DNA from: UBA9554 sp038205135 | Lineage (GTDB): Bacteria > Pseudomonadota > Alphaproteobacteria > Rhodobacterales > Rhodobacteraceae | Direction: 5' to 3' | Assembly: GCA_038205135.1 (NCBI GenBank) | Contig: JBBRCF010000003.1 | Span: forward strand, 1 to 64,000 | DNA length: 64,000 nt | In this document: one piece after another, positions 34,986 to 43,801 of the stretch | Layout: each line of letters starts with the position of its first letter | How positions within the stretch are numbered: position 1 is the first letter of the stretch | Program-made: the position numbers and the translations under genes | Notes under the pieces: model-generated | What the model saw: only the letters and a program-made list of their open reading frames with translations | What the model was told of the DNA's origin: nothing | The model's database searches: none

Positions 34986-35441
34986 GTGGCGTTCGGGTTG
35001 TATTCGCTGCCCGTGCTGGCGGGTGAACTGGCGATTGCGCCCGTGCCGGGGCCGGGCGATCTGGACACGATCCGCGTCTGGGGGCCGGCGCAGGTCGTGA
35101 CGCTATTGACCGATGCCGAGATGGCGTTGCTGACCCTGCAGCCGTTTGGCGAGGCGGTCGGCGCGCGCTGGTGGCATCTGCCGATTGCGGATTACGGCAC
35201 GCCCGATGGTGACACCTTGGCGCGCTGGCCCGTTGTTTCCGGTGTCTTGCTGGCAGCCCTGGCGCAGGGGCAGCGTGTCATGATCCATTGCCGTGGCGGC
35301 TGTGGCCGGTCCGGCATGATGGCGCTGCGGCTGATGATCGACGCCGGCGAAGCAGCCGATACCGCATTGGCCCGTTTGCGGGCGGTGCGGCCCTGTGCCG
35401 TGGAAACCGACGCGCAAATGGCATGGGCCACAGCCCCTTAA
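34986..35441 (+). CDS. Dual-specificity/tyrosine phosphatase-like protein
   Basis: A 151-residue small phosphatase of the Cys-based type. The P-loop HCRGGCGRSG (C102, R108) fits CX5R, and D69 in LPIADYGTPD is placed as general acid. The second cysteine in the loop (C105) could form a protective disulfide. The start is GTG at 34986, three bases after the metallopeptidase stop. It overlaps rsgA's end by four bases on the other strand. Its targets are unknown. Confidence 0.82.
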   Translation: MAFGLYSLPVLAGELAIAPVPGPGDLDTIRVWGPAQVVTLLTDAEMALLTLQPFGEAVGARWWHLPIADYGTPDGDTLARWPVVSGVLLAALAQGQRVMIHCRGGCGRSGMMALRLMIDAGEAADTALARLRAVRPCAVETDAQMAWATAP

Positions 35442-36463
35442 CGCGACGGCGGTTTGCGGTGGGTGCGGCTGATGCGGCGAGCCTCGGCGCGGGTTTTGCC
35501 GACGATTTCGGCGTTCAGCGCGTCTTCGTCGCGCAGTTTCTGCCAGCGGGCCAGCCGGTCGGGGTCCACGGTGCCGGCGGCCACCCCCGCCAGCAGGGCA
35601 CAGCCCGGTTCGTGCAGATGCGTGCAATCGCGGAACCGGCAGCCCTCGGCCAGCGTCGCCAGATCGGCGAACACCCGTTCGATGCCCAGCGTCACGTCAT
35701 GCAGCCCGATTTCGCGCATGCCCGGCATGTCGATCACCCAGCCACCTGTCGGCAACGGCAGCAGTGACCGCGAGGTGGTGGTGTGGCGGCCCTTCTGGTC
35801 GCCCTTGCGCACGCCTGCGGTGGCCTGATCGCCATCCGTCAGCGTGTTCAGCAGCGTGGATTTCCCGACGCCCGACGACCCGACAAACGCGACCGTCTGC
35901 CCCGGCCCCAGCCATTCCGCTAGTTGCGCGGCGGCATCGGGGGCGCGCGCGTCCAACACGACAACACCCGCCAATGCAGGCGACAAGGCGCGGGCGCGGG
36001 TGGCATAATCTGCAGGCGGGGCATCGGCCAAATCAGGCTTGGTCAGCAGGATCACCGGGGCCACACCCGCATCTAGCGCCAGCGCCAGATAGCGTTCCAG
36101 TCGCGCCGGGTTGAAATCGGCGTTGCACGACGTGGTGATGAACAACGTATCGACGTTGGCGCAGATCAGCTGGGTTTTCAGTTCCACCCCGGCGGCGCGG
36201 CGTTGCAACAGGGCGCGGCGGGGCAGGATGCGGATGATCAAACCGGTTTCGTCCGCCGTCACCCAATCGCCCACCGCCAGTGTGCCCGATTGCGTCGATG
36301 GGCCCAGACCCAGCGGTCGGTCGCCATCCGGGCCCAGCCCGGTCGCGGCAGATCGCTGCACCGACGCCACGCGCCAGATCGTGCCGCCATCAGCCAGAGC
36401 GACATCGTCGGCGTCCAATCCGTGCGCGACGGCCCATTCGGCATGGGGCGGCAGCGTCGTCAT
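35438..36463 (-). CDS. rsgA: Ribosome biogenesis GTPase RsgA
   Basis: A 341-residue circularly permuted GTPase that matures the 30S subunit. An N-terminal OB fold precedes LLTKPDLAD (G4), FVGSSGVGKSTLLN (G1) and VIDMPGMRE (G3), then the zinc site CRFRDCTHLHEPGC. The ATG at 36463 is preferred. An upstream TTG at 36493 would place the start inside the adjacent SRP RNA gene. No clear ribosome site precedes the ATG, so initiation may be weak or leaderless. Confidence 0.92.
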   Translation of the reverse strand: MTTLPPHAEWAVAHGLDADDVALADGGTIWRVASVQRSAATGLGPDGDRPLGLGPSTQSGTLAVGDWVTADETGLIIRILPRRALLQRRAAGVELKTQLICANVDTLFITTSCNADFNPARLERYLALALDAGVAPVILLTKPDLADAPPADYATRARALSPALAGVVVLDARAPDAAAQLAEWLGPGQTVAFVGSSGVGKSTLLNTLTDGDQATAGVRKGDQKGRHTTTSRSLLPLPTGGWVIDMPGMREIGLHDVTLGIERVFADLATLAEGCRFRDCTHLHEPGCALLAGVAAGTVDPDRLARWQKLRDEDALNAEIVGKTRAEARRISRTHRKPPSR

Positions 36464-36479
36464 GCGCAAAGGGAGGGGT

Positions 36480-36573
36480 GAGAGGCTGGACAACGACCCA
36501 AGTGGGGCTCGTTACGGCTGCTTCCTTCCGGATCTGACCGGGTTGGCGAGGCACCTGCCCGCGCCAACCTCTC
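36480..36573 (-). ncRNA. ffs: Signal recognition particle RNA (4.5S-like)
   Basis: The minus strand carries the universal SRP domain IV core: GGTCAGATCCGGAAGGAAGC with its GGAA tetraloop and asymmetric loop. The ends pair as GAGAGG (36568-36573) with CCTCTC (36480-36485), and GGTTGGCG near the 5' end and inner segments extend the hairpin. About 94 nt is the right size for an alphaproteobacterial small SRP RNA. A sigma70-like promoter lies just upstream. rsgA follows 16 bases after its 3' end. Confidence 0.93.
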
Positions 36574-36580
36574 GAACGCA

Positions 36581-36609
36581 GATATAGGCAAAGCGTCACG
36601 CGACCGCAA
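36581..36609 (-). promoter_or_regulatory. Promoter of the SRP RNA gene
   Basis: On the minus strand TTGCGG (36604-36609) and TATATC (36581-36586) are separated by exactly 17 bases. The -10 ends seven bases before the predicted RNA 5' end, as expected for a strong stable-RNA promoter. Confidence 0.75.
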
Positions 36610-36736
36610 GGGCCGGGTCACAGGCAGTGTCACTGGCCGGTTCAAGGGCCGTTTTAAGGACGGATGCAATGTGATGCTGCGGGTCATGTCGAGCTTAAAC
36701 CACAGGCGCGCGGCGGTGTCGAACGGCTCTGCACCG

Positions 36737-38596
36737 TCACAACGTCAGTCGGAACCGGGCAAACCCGTCAGGTGCGCGCCCAATGGCCTGCAGCCCCGGC
36801 GCCTCGGTCAGATAGGCATAGGCGCGCGGCCCGGTTTCAAACAGGGCCGTGGTGCCCGGCATCGGCACGAACCGCCAGACGGGATCGGTTTGGGGCGTGA
36901 TCCGGTGCTGGAGCTGCACATAGTCGGTCAGCACCGACAGGTTGCTGTCGCGCACCGGCAAGGCGTGTTCGCGGGACGCCAGATTGGTAAAGAACCCGCC
37001 GCCCGCCGCGCGATAGCTGTTTGTGGCCACCACGACGCGTGCATCGCGTTCCAACGGTCGCCCGCCGATGCACAGATTGGTGATCCGCGTCGCACCCGGC
37101 ACGATGGTGCTGCCGTCCGGGTCATAACGGGCGGGCTGCGTCAGGTCGATGCCATAGGTCAGGCCAAAGATGACGTCGAAATTATAGCTGGGGAAATCGG
37201 TGCGGATCAGCGGCTGGTCGGGTTTGCCGGGGATCAGGCGATGAAACATGCCCGCCGACCGTTCCAGCCAATCAGCAATCTGGGCCCCGGTGACGACAAC
37301 AGCCGCCAGCATGTTGGGGTAAGGGTAAAGGTCGGCCAGATGCCGGATGGTCAGCAGACCAATGGCGATATCGGTATAATTGTCGGCCCCGCCGCGGCCA
37401 CCGGCGCGAAACGGAGCGACGGCGGACAGCAGGGGCAGGTCGGCCAGCGGTCCATCCGCCAGCAACGCGCGCAGCCGGTGCGTCTGCGCCTCCGCCACAA
37501 CCCGCAACGCGGTGCAGTCGCCGATCTGCACGAAATAGCTGTGCAATGGCTGGACGGTTTCGCCGACCTTGCGTCGGATATGGGTCAGCGTGCGGTCATG
37601 CGCGGCACTCAGCGTGCGGGCGAAGGCGGGCGCCGGGCGCGGACCCGGTTCGGGCGGGGCGGGCAGACTGCGCAGGGTCACCTGTGACCCGGTCACCCCC
37701 CACCGCCCGCCGATCTGGCCCAGGGTCAGGTCAATGATCCCCAGATGCCGCGCGGACGTGCCGGCCATGACGGCGGGTTTCCCCTGCAGCAGGCCCGACA
37801 CCGCATCGACACCCGCCAGACCGGCAAAGTCAGGCCCCGGAAACAGCCGGTGCTGGTGCCCGCACAGCACCGCGTCGATACCGGGCAGGGCCGCCACCAG
37901 CAGCGCGGTGTTTTCTGCGGCGGGTTCATCGGGCGGGGCGATGCCGGTATGGTTCAGCGCAACCACGATATCAGCGCCACAGGCGCGCAGATTGGCCACC
38001 ATGCGCCGCGCCGTCGCCACCGGATCGTCGAATTCCAACTTGCACCTGACGTGATCCCGCCCCCAGACCGCGATCAGTGGTGGAACGATCCCGAACAGGC
38101 CGACCCGGACAGTCGCAAGGCGTCCGGCCTGATCGCGCAGGCGGCGCCTCAGCAGCACCGAGGGCGCAAACAGTGATGGTGCTGTCGCGGACAGCTCGCG
38201 CAGATTGGCGCAGGTCATCGGAAACCGGGCCTGTGCGATCACGGCGCGCAACAGGGGCAGGCCAAAGTCGAATTCATGGTTGCCCGGGGCGGCCACGTCA
38301 TAGCGCAGCAGGTTCATGGCCGCGACAACGGGGTGCAGGGCATCGGGATCACGGGCGTGATCCTGCGCCGCGACGTCGCACACCGGGGTCCCTTGCAGGA
38401 AATCCCCGCTGTCGCACAGGATGCTGCCCGGCACTTCGGCGCGGGCGGTGGCGATCAGCCGGGCCAGCCGGTCCATCCCGCAATGCGGGTCGGGCCGGTC
38501 CTGAAAATAATCGTAGCCCAATATCTGCCCGTGCAGGTCCGTGGTCTGCATCAGGCGCAGATGCAGGGTTCGAGCGGGGGCTATTCGACTACGCAT
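36737..38596 (-). CDS. 5'-nucleotidase/2',3'-cyclic phosphodiesterase (CpdB-like)
   Basis: A 619-residue metallophosphatase plus 5'-nucleotidase C domain. Metal-site motifs are TTDLHGQ, CDSGDFLQG, GNHEFDFG, LNHTG and CGHQH; the C-terminal domain shows TNSYRAAGGGFF and NYTDIAIG-like elements. CpdB enzymes hydrolyse 2',3'-cyclic nucleotides and 3'-nucleotides in the periplasm, but this protein has no visible signal peptide from the supported start (MRSRIAPARTLHLRLMQTTDLHG). Either it is cytoplasmic, exported otherwise, or a start further upstream is used. GGGGGG lies eight bases before the ATG. Confidence 0.87.
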   Translation of the reverse strand: MRSRIAPARTLHLRLMQTTDLHGQILGYDYFQDRPDPHCGMDRLARLIATARAEVPGSILCDSGDFLQGTPVCDVAAQDHARDPDALHPVVAAMNLLRYDVAAPGNHEFDFGLPLLRAVIAQARFPMTCANLRELSATAPSLFAPSVLLRRRLRDQAGRLATVRVGLFGIVPPLIAVWGRDHVRCKLEFDDPVATARRMVANLRACGADIVVALNHTGIAPPDEPAAENTALLVAALPGIDAVLCGHQHRLFPGPDFAGLAGVDAVSGLLQGKPAVMAGTSARHLGIIDLTLGQIGGRWGVTGSQVTLRSLPAPPEPGPRPAPAFARTLSAAHDRTLTHIRRKVGETVQPLHSYFVQIGDCTALRVVAEAQTHRLRALLADGPLADLPLLSAVAPFRAGGRGGADNYTDIAIGLLTIRHLADLYPYPNMLAAVVVTGAQIADWLERSAGMFHRLIPGKPDQPLIRTDFPSYNFDVIFGLTYGIDLTQPARYDPDGSTIVPGATRITNLCIGGRPLERDARVVVATNSYRAAGGGFFTNLASREHALPVRDSNLSVLTDYVQLQHRITPQTDPVWRFVPMPGTTALFETGPRAYAYLTEAPGLQAIGRAPDGFARFRLTL

Positions 38597-38776
38597 GTGC
38601 ATCCCCCCTTGCCTGATACAGGCGCCCTGCAAACCCGGGCGTTCCCCATGGTTAACACATCTGCGGACCCTAAATCATCCACAGGTTGTGACCAAGTTCA
38701 AGATCACCCTTTGCAGAATATTGCGTTTTGTGGCCAAGCCCCTTTTATGGCGGCGACAGCAATGAAAGGGATCGCG

Positions 38777-39748
38777 ATGGGTTGGGCGGATGGTGTGACA
38801 TTCGGCGGATCGGGGTTGGATCGTGCAGCGGAATTGCGGGGCGATGCGGCGGGGTTGGCGGCGTTGTGTGCCGATCCGGCGTCACGCGCCATCGTCCTGT
38901 GGCGCGGCAAGCCGCTGGTGCGACATGGAGCCGGGGGCACGGATCTGGTGCGGTTGGCCATGGATCATCCGGTGCTGGCCTCGGCTGCGCCATCGCCGAT
39001 CTTTCTGGGTCGCGAGGATGGCGGCGTCGTAATGGCCCATGACCTGTCGGACTGGGTACCGGACGGTGTCGATCCGGCGGCGCTGGCTGGGTTTTCCGAC
39101 CGGTCCGAACAGCAGCACCCCGGCCTGCCCGTCGGTGATGTGTTCGCGGAACTGCGTGCGGTGATGACCCGGCTGACGCCGCGCGATGCCGAACTGGCGG
39201 CGACAGTGCGTGCCGTGCAGGGCTGGCATGACGGCCATGGTTTCTGCGCGCGGTGTGGTGTCGCCAGTGTCATCACGCAGGCGGGGTGGCAACGCGACTG
39301 CCCGGCGTGCGGCGCGCATCATTTCCCGCGCACCGATCCGGTGGTGATCATGGCGGTGATGCATGGCAACCGGATGCTGATGGGGCGGTCGCCTGGTTGG
39401 CCCGACCGCATGTATTCACTGCTGGCGGGGTTCATCGAACCCGGCGAGACCATCGAGGCCGCCGTGCGCCGCGAAACTCTGGAAGAGGCGGGCATCCGCG
39501 TCGGGGCCGTACGCTATGTGGCCAGCCAGCCGTGGCCGTTTCCGGCGTCGCTGATGCTGGCGTGCGCGGCGGACGCAGAGACAGAGACCATCACCGTCGA
39601 TCCCCATGAACTGGAAGACGCGCTGTGGATCAGCCGCGAAGATATGGCGCAGGTCTTTGCCGGCACCCATCCGCAGATCGGCCCGGCCCGCAAGGGCGCG
39701 ATTGCGCATCACGTGCTGTCGTTGTGGCTTGCGGACAAGCTGGTTTGA
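38777..39748 (+). CDS. nudC: NADH pyrophosphatase NudC (RNA decapping-type)
   Basis: A 323-residue NUDIX enzyme. An N-terminal domain is followed by the zinc ribbon CARCG...CPACG, the Nudix box GFIEPGETIEAAVRRETLEEAGI, and the NADH-specific SQPWPFPAS array. NudC cleaves NAD(H) and removes NAD caps from RNA. The ATG at 38777 (MGWADGVTFGGSGLDRA) follows AAAGGGAT; an ATG five codons upstream is possible. It is divergent from the CpdB-like gene. Confidence 0.92.
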   Translation: MGWADGVTFGGSGLDRAAELRGDAAGLAALCADPASRAIVLWRGKPLVRHGAGGTDLVRLAMDHPVLASAAPSPIFLGREDGGVVMAHDLSDWVPDGVDPAALAGFSDRSEQQHPGLPVGDVFAELRAVMTRLTPRDAELAATVRAVQGWHDGHGFCARCGVASVITQAGWQRDCPACGAHHFPRTDPVVIMAVMHGNRMLMGRSPGWPDRMYSLLAGFIEPGETIEAAVRRETLEEAGIRVGAVRYVASQPWPFPASLMLACAADAETETITVDPHELEDALWISREDMAQVFAGTHPQIGPARKGAIAHHVLSLWLADKLV

Positions 39749-39796
39749 GGTGAAAATGCCTGAAATGACTGGGGCAACCGGCAGGCAGGCATCAGG

Positions 39797-40276
39797 ATGC
39801 AGTTCACCTCAAAGGAAGACATCGAGGGCCCGATCGACCGGGTTTTCGCCATGATCACCGATTTCGATAGTTTCGAAAGGGCTGCGATGCGGCGCGGCGC
39901 CGAAGTGGCGCGCACCGACAAGTTGCGTTTGCCGCCCCAGTCGCCTGGCTGTGCCGGCATGGCCTGGAAGGCCCGGTTCAAACTGCGCGGGCGCGACCGG
40001 GTCCTCACGCTCAATCTGGTGTCGCTGGAGGTGCCGAATGGCTACCGGGTCGATTTCACCGTATCCGGTCTGGATGGCGATCTGGCGATCGATCTGGTGT
40101 CGATGTCACGCAACCGCACCCGGATGACCGTGGCGATGGAACTGCGGCCGAGGACGCTGGCAGCGCGGCTGCTGGTGCAATCGCTGAAACTCGCGCGCAC
40201 CAACCTGAGCAAACGTTTCGCGCTGCGGGTGGCAGATTATGCCAAGCAACTGGAAGACCGGCTGCGCGCCGCGTAA
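39797..40276 (+). CDS. SRPBCC family protein
   Basis: A 159-residue START/Bet v1-like fold protein: FTSKEDIEGPIDRVFAMITDFDSFERAAMRRGAEV opens the fold, and the long C-terminal helix (LLVQSLKLARTNLSKRFALRVADYAKQLEDRL) closes the pocket. No catalytic residue can be picked out. Such proteins bind lipids, polyketides or other hydrophobic ligands. It follows nudC by 48 bases and is convergent with pheA. Confidence 0.8.
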   Translation: MQFTSKEDIEGPIDRVFAMITDFDSFERAAMRRGAEVARTDKLRLPPQSPGCAGMAWKARFKLRGRDRVLTLNLVSLEVPNGYRVDFTVSGLDGDLAIDLVSMSRNRTRMTVAMELRPRTLAARLLVQSLKLARTNLSKRFALRVADYAKQLEDRLRAA

Positions 40277-40279
40277 ACG

Positions 40280-41110
40280 TCAGTACCGGTCGGCCGAGGC
40301 GGGATAGACCCCCAGCACCTTGTGGGTGTGGGTGAAATAATCCAGCTCTTCCAGCGCGCGGGCGACGTGGGCATCGCCGGGGTGGCCTTCGATATCGGCA
40401 TAGAACTGCGTAGCGGTGAAACTGCCGCCGACCATGTAGCTTTCCAGTTTCGTCATGTTGACGCCGTTGGTCGCAAAGCCCCCCATCGCCTTGTACAGCG
40501 CGGCAGGAATGTTGCGGACCTGAAAGATGAAGGTGGTCATCATGTGGTCCGACCGGCGCGACAGGTCTTTGGCAGGCGACATCAGCAGGAAACGCGTCGT
40601 GTTGTGGCCGTGATCCTCGATATCGCGCGCCAGCACATCCAGCCCGTAGATGCGCGCGGCGATTTCGGACGCCAGCACGCCTTCGCCCGCCGTGCGATGT
40701 TGGGCCAGTTCGGCGGCGGCACCCGCGCTGTCGGCGGCGGCCTCGGCCGCGATGCCATGTGCGCGCAGGAACGTGCGGGCCTGCGGGATCAGCACCAGAT
40801 GCGCGCGCACCTTGCGGATATCGGCCAGCGTTACGCCCGGCAAACCCATCAGCGCGATCCGCACCCGCACGAACACCTCGTCCACGATGTGCAGCCCGCT
40901 GTCGGGCAGCAGGCGGTGAATGTCGGCGACCCGGCCATACGTCGAATTTTCCACCGGCAGCATCGCCAGATCGGCGCGGTGATCGCGCACCGCGTCGATC
41001 ACCTCTTCGAAAGTGGCGCAGGGCAGCGGGTCCATGGCGGGGCGGGCCATCGTGCAGGCCTCGTGGCCATAGGCCCCCAGCGCGCCTTGAAATGCGATGC
41101 GATTTGTCAT
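40280..41110 (-). CDS. pheA: Prephenate dehydratase
   Basis: A 276-residue monofunctional enzyme turning prephenate into phenylpyruvate. RIAFQGALGAYGHEA starts the catalytic lobe, LPVENSTYGRV contributes the substrate site, and HNTTRFLLMS carries the conserved TRF triad. The C-terminal ACT domain, with NGVNMTKLESYMVGG, should bind phenylalanine for feedback inhibition. There is no chorismate mutase fusion. Confidence 0.95.
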   Translation of the reverse strand: MTNRIAFQGALGAYGHEACTMARPAMDPLPCATFEEVIDAVRDHRADLAMLPVENSTYGRVADIHRLLPDSGLHIVDEVFVRVRIALMGLPGVTLADIRKVRAHLVLIPQARTFLRAHGIAAEAAADSAGAAAELAQHRTAGEGVLASEIAARIYGLDVLARDIEDHGHNTTRFLLMSPAKDLSRRSDHMMTTFIFQVRNIPAALYKAMGGFATNGVNMTKLESYMVGGSFTATQFYADIEGHPGDAHVARALEELDYFTHTHKVLGVYPASADRY

Positions 41111-41247
41111 GACTTTTTCCTCGGTTTTACCGCTTGCAGGCCATCCTCAGGTGCGGATGGGCGATTGGTCGCGGTAAGTAAACCTTGCCCGTGACAAGTG
41201 GAAGCGATAGATAGCCGCGCGACGCAATCCTCAAGGACGGGCGAACA

Positions 41248-41763
41248 ATGTTCGATACGATGACACTCACGAAGGTCGTTGGCGCGCTGTGCGGGTCACT
41301 TCTTATTCTTTTGTTGGGCAAATTTGCTGCGGAAGAACTGTATCACGTCGGCGTTGATTACGGCAGTGAGGTCAAACAAGCCTATGTGATCGACACCGGC
41401 GAAGAAGACGTGGCCGAAGTCGAAGAAACCGTTGACGTGGTCGCGATTCTGGCTTCGGGCGACGCCGCGGCAGGGGAAAAAGTGTTCTCGAAATGCTCGG
41501 CATGCCACAAGATGGAAGCGGGTGTGAATGCCACTGGACCGTACCTGCATGGCGTCGTCGGCCGCGCGGTCGGGGCCGCCACCGGATTTGCGGCCTATTC
41601 AGGCGCGTTGTCGGCGGTGGCCGATGTCTGGTCGCCGGAAAACCTGTACGCCTTCCTTGAAAACCCAAAGGCCTATGCTCCGGGCAACAAGATGTCTTAT
41701 GCCGGTCTGAAAAAGTCCGAAGACCGCGCGAACCTGATCGCCTATTTGGCAACCTACCAGTAA
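41248..41763 (+). CDS. Membrane-anchored cytochrome c (c552/CycM-like)
   Basis: A 171-residue class I cytochrome c. An uncleaved N-terminal helix (about 8-24) anchors it to the membrane. An acidic linker (GEEDVAEVEETVDVV) follows, then the haem motif CSACH (C83, C86, H87) and Met149 in NKMSYAG as sixth ligand. This layout matches the c552/CycM proteins that carry electrons from the bc1 complex to oxidases in Paracoccus and Rhodobacter. It is a single-gene unit with its own terminator. Confidence 0.92.
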   Translation: MFDTMTLTKVVGALCGSLLILLLGKFAAEELYHVGVDYGSEVKQAYVIDTGEEDVAEVEETVDVVAILASGDAAAGEKVFSKCSACHKMEAGVNATGPYLHGVVGRAVGAATGFAAYSGALSAVADVWSPENLYAFLENPKAYAPGNKMSYAGLKKSEDRANLIAYLATYQ

Positions 41764-41781
41764 ACGCGCGTCAGCTTGTTC

Positions 41782-41816
41782 AAGGTCGCCCGGCATCGTG
41801 CCAAGGCGGCCTTTTT
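41782..41816 (+). terminator. Terminator of the cytochrome c gene
   Basis: AAGGTCGCC pairs with GGCGGCCTT (one G-T wobble) and an inner GGCA-TCG-TGCC hairpin extends the stem. Five Ts follow. It starts 19 bases after the stop codon. Confidence 0.8.
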
Positions 41817-41931
41817 CATGGCCACAAGGCCCAATTCACGTAATCGCGTCTTGAAACTGACCCGGTGCCCTGCCTAGCCTAAGGTTCACGAAGAAGCCCG
41901 CGATGGCCCCCGCTACAGGAGGATTTGCCCG

Positions 41932-43791
41932 ATGATGTTCCGTGTTCTGGCGTTGTTGCTGGCCGCTTTGCTGACCTTGGGCAATGTGGCCCCGGCGCAG
42001 GTCGTGCCCGAGGACAAGATCATCCGGGCGCATGGCATTTCGACCTTTGGCGACCTGAAATACCCCGAGGGTTTTGCGCATTTCGACTATGTGAACCCCG
42101 ATGCCCCCAAGGGCGGCACCTTTTCCACCTGGGGCTTCGGCACCTTTGACAGCCTTACGCCCTATATCCTGAAGGGCAACGCCGCCACGCTGTCGACGAT
42201 TTTCTTTGACAGCCTGATGACCGGCACGCTGGATGAACCGGACTCGCTGTACGGCCTGCTGGCCCATACCATCGAATATCCCGAAAGCCGCCAATTTGCG
42301 ATTTTCCATCTGCGGCCCGAGGCCCGGTTTTCGGATGGCACGCCGGTGACCGCGGATGACGTGGTGTTTTCTTTCGAGATCCTGCGCGACAAGGGCCAGC
42401 CCACCTACAAGGTGCTGTTCAAGGATTTCGCCGCCGTCGAGGCGATTGACCCGTTGACGGTCAGGTTCACCTTTCAACCCGGCGGTGCCCTGCGCGAATT
42501 GCCGATGACCGCCGCCGGACTGCCGGTGTTTTCACGCGCCTATTACGCCACGCGCGATTTCGCGGAATCCACGCTTGAACCGCCGATGGGGTCCGGGCCC
42601 TATCTGCTGGACAGCGTCGATGCCGGGCGCAGCGTGACCTACAAACGCCGCGACGATTACTGGGCGCGCGATCTGAACGTGAACCGCGGGCAGAGCAATT
42701 TCGACCGGTTGTCCGTCACCTATTTCGCCGATTACACCACCGCGTTCGAGGGGTTCAAAGCCGGTTCCTACATGTACCGCGAAGAATTCCTGTCCACGCT
42801 GTGGGCCACCGGCTATGATTTCCCGGCCATGAAGAGCGGTCATGTGAAACGCGAAATCGTGCCGGATGGCCGTCCCGCCGGCACCCAGGGCTGGTGGTTC
42901 AACCTGCGGCGCCCGGTTTTTGCCGATCCGCGCGTGCGTCAGGCCATTGGCATGGCATTCAATTTCGAATGGGCGAATGACAGCCTGTTCTACAACATCT
43001 ACACCCGCACCGACAGTTTCTGGGAAAACTCGACCATGCAGGCCGAGGGGATGCCATCGCCTGCCGAACTGGCGCTGCTGGAACCATTGCGGGCCGATCT
43101 GCCGCCCGAAGTGTTCACCGAACCCGCCGTCAGCCCCGCCCCATCGCCGGCGGACAAGAATACCGACCGCCGCACCATCAGCAGGGCGGGCGCCATCCTT
43201 GATGCCGCAGGCTGGACTGTGGCCGCAGATGGCATCCGGGTGAACGCGGCCGGTGAACGGCTGTCGGTCGAAATGCTGAACGACAGCCCCAGTTTTGAAC
43301 GGATCATGACCCCCTTCATCGAAAACCTGACCCGGCTGGGGGTTGCGGTGCGTGCCACCCGGGTTGATTCGACCGAAGCCGAGGAACGCGAAAAGACATT
43401 CAATTTCGACATCACCACGCGGCGTTATGCCATGAGCCAGACGCCGGGCATCGAATTGCGCGGCATCTTCGGGTCCGAAGCCGCCGTGGCACAGGGGTCG
43501 GCGAACATCTCGGGGGTGGACAGTCCCGCCGTTGATGCGCTGATCAAGCTGGTCGAGGATGCAGAAACCCGCGAGGATCTGGTGACCGCGGTCAAGGCGC
43601 TGGACCGCGTTCTGCGGGCGATGCACATCTGGGTGCCGCAATGGTACAAGCCGGAACATAACATCGCCTATTTCGACATGTACGAACGGCCCTTCGCCGA
43701 CCCGCCGCCGTATGGCATCGGTGAGGCGTCGATCTGGTGGTACAACCCCGACAAGGCCGCCGCCTTGAAGGCCGCAGGCGTGATCCGGTAA
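41932..43791 (+). CDS. yejA: YejA-like peptide-binding protein of an ABC importer
   Basis: A 619-residue family 5 solute-binding protein. The signal peptide is MMFRVLALLLAALLTLGNVAPAQ. It has the YejA-type start HGISTFGDLKYPEGFAHFDYVNPDAPKGGTFS and internal FSDGTPVTADDVVFSFE. The YejABEF system imports oligopeptides, including microcin C in E. coli. AGGAGGA precedes the ATG. It leads a four-gene operon (binding protein, two permeases, fused ATPase) whose order equals yejABEF. Confidence 0.92.
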   Translation: MMFRVLALLLAALLTLGNVAPAQVVPEDKIIRAHGISTFGDLKYPEGFAHFDYVNPDAPKGGTFSTWGFGTFDSLTPYILKGNAATLSTIFFDSLMTGTLDEPDSLYGLLAHTIEYPESRQFAIFHLRPEARFSDGTPVTADDVVFSFEILRDKGQPTYKVLFKDFAAVEAIDPLTVRFTFQPGGALRELPMTAAGLPVFSRAYYATRDFAESTLEPPMGSGPYLLDSVDAGRSVTYKRRDDYWARDLNVNRGQSNFDRLSVTYFADYTTAFEGFKAGSYMYREEFLSTLWATGYDFPAMKSGHVKREIVPDGRPAGTQGWWFNLRRPVFADPRVRQAIGMAFNFEWANDSLFYNIYTRTDSFWENSTMQAEGMPSPAELALLEPLRADLPPEVFTEPAVSPAPSPADKNTDRRTISRAGAILDAAGWTVAADGIRVNAAGERLSVEMLNDSPSFERIMTPFIENLTRLGVAVRATRVDSTEAEEREKTFNFDITTRRYAMSQTPGIELRGIFGSEAAVAQGSANISGVDSPAVDALIKLVEDAETREDLVTAVKALDRVLRAMHIWVPQWYKPEHNIAYFDMYERPFADPPPYGIGEASIWWYNPDKAAALKAAGVIR

Positions 43792-43801
43792 GACAACGCG
43801 C

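Noticed and set aside
38660..38680. DnaA-box-like TCATCCACA near nudC, and another near 48130
   Set aside because: Single one-mismatch nonamers occur by chance. There is no cluster, no AT-rich unwinding region and no replication gene nearby, so no origin is claimed.
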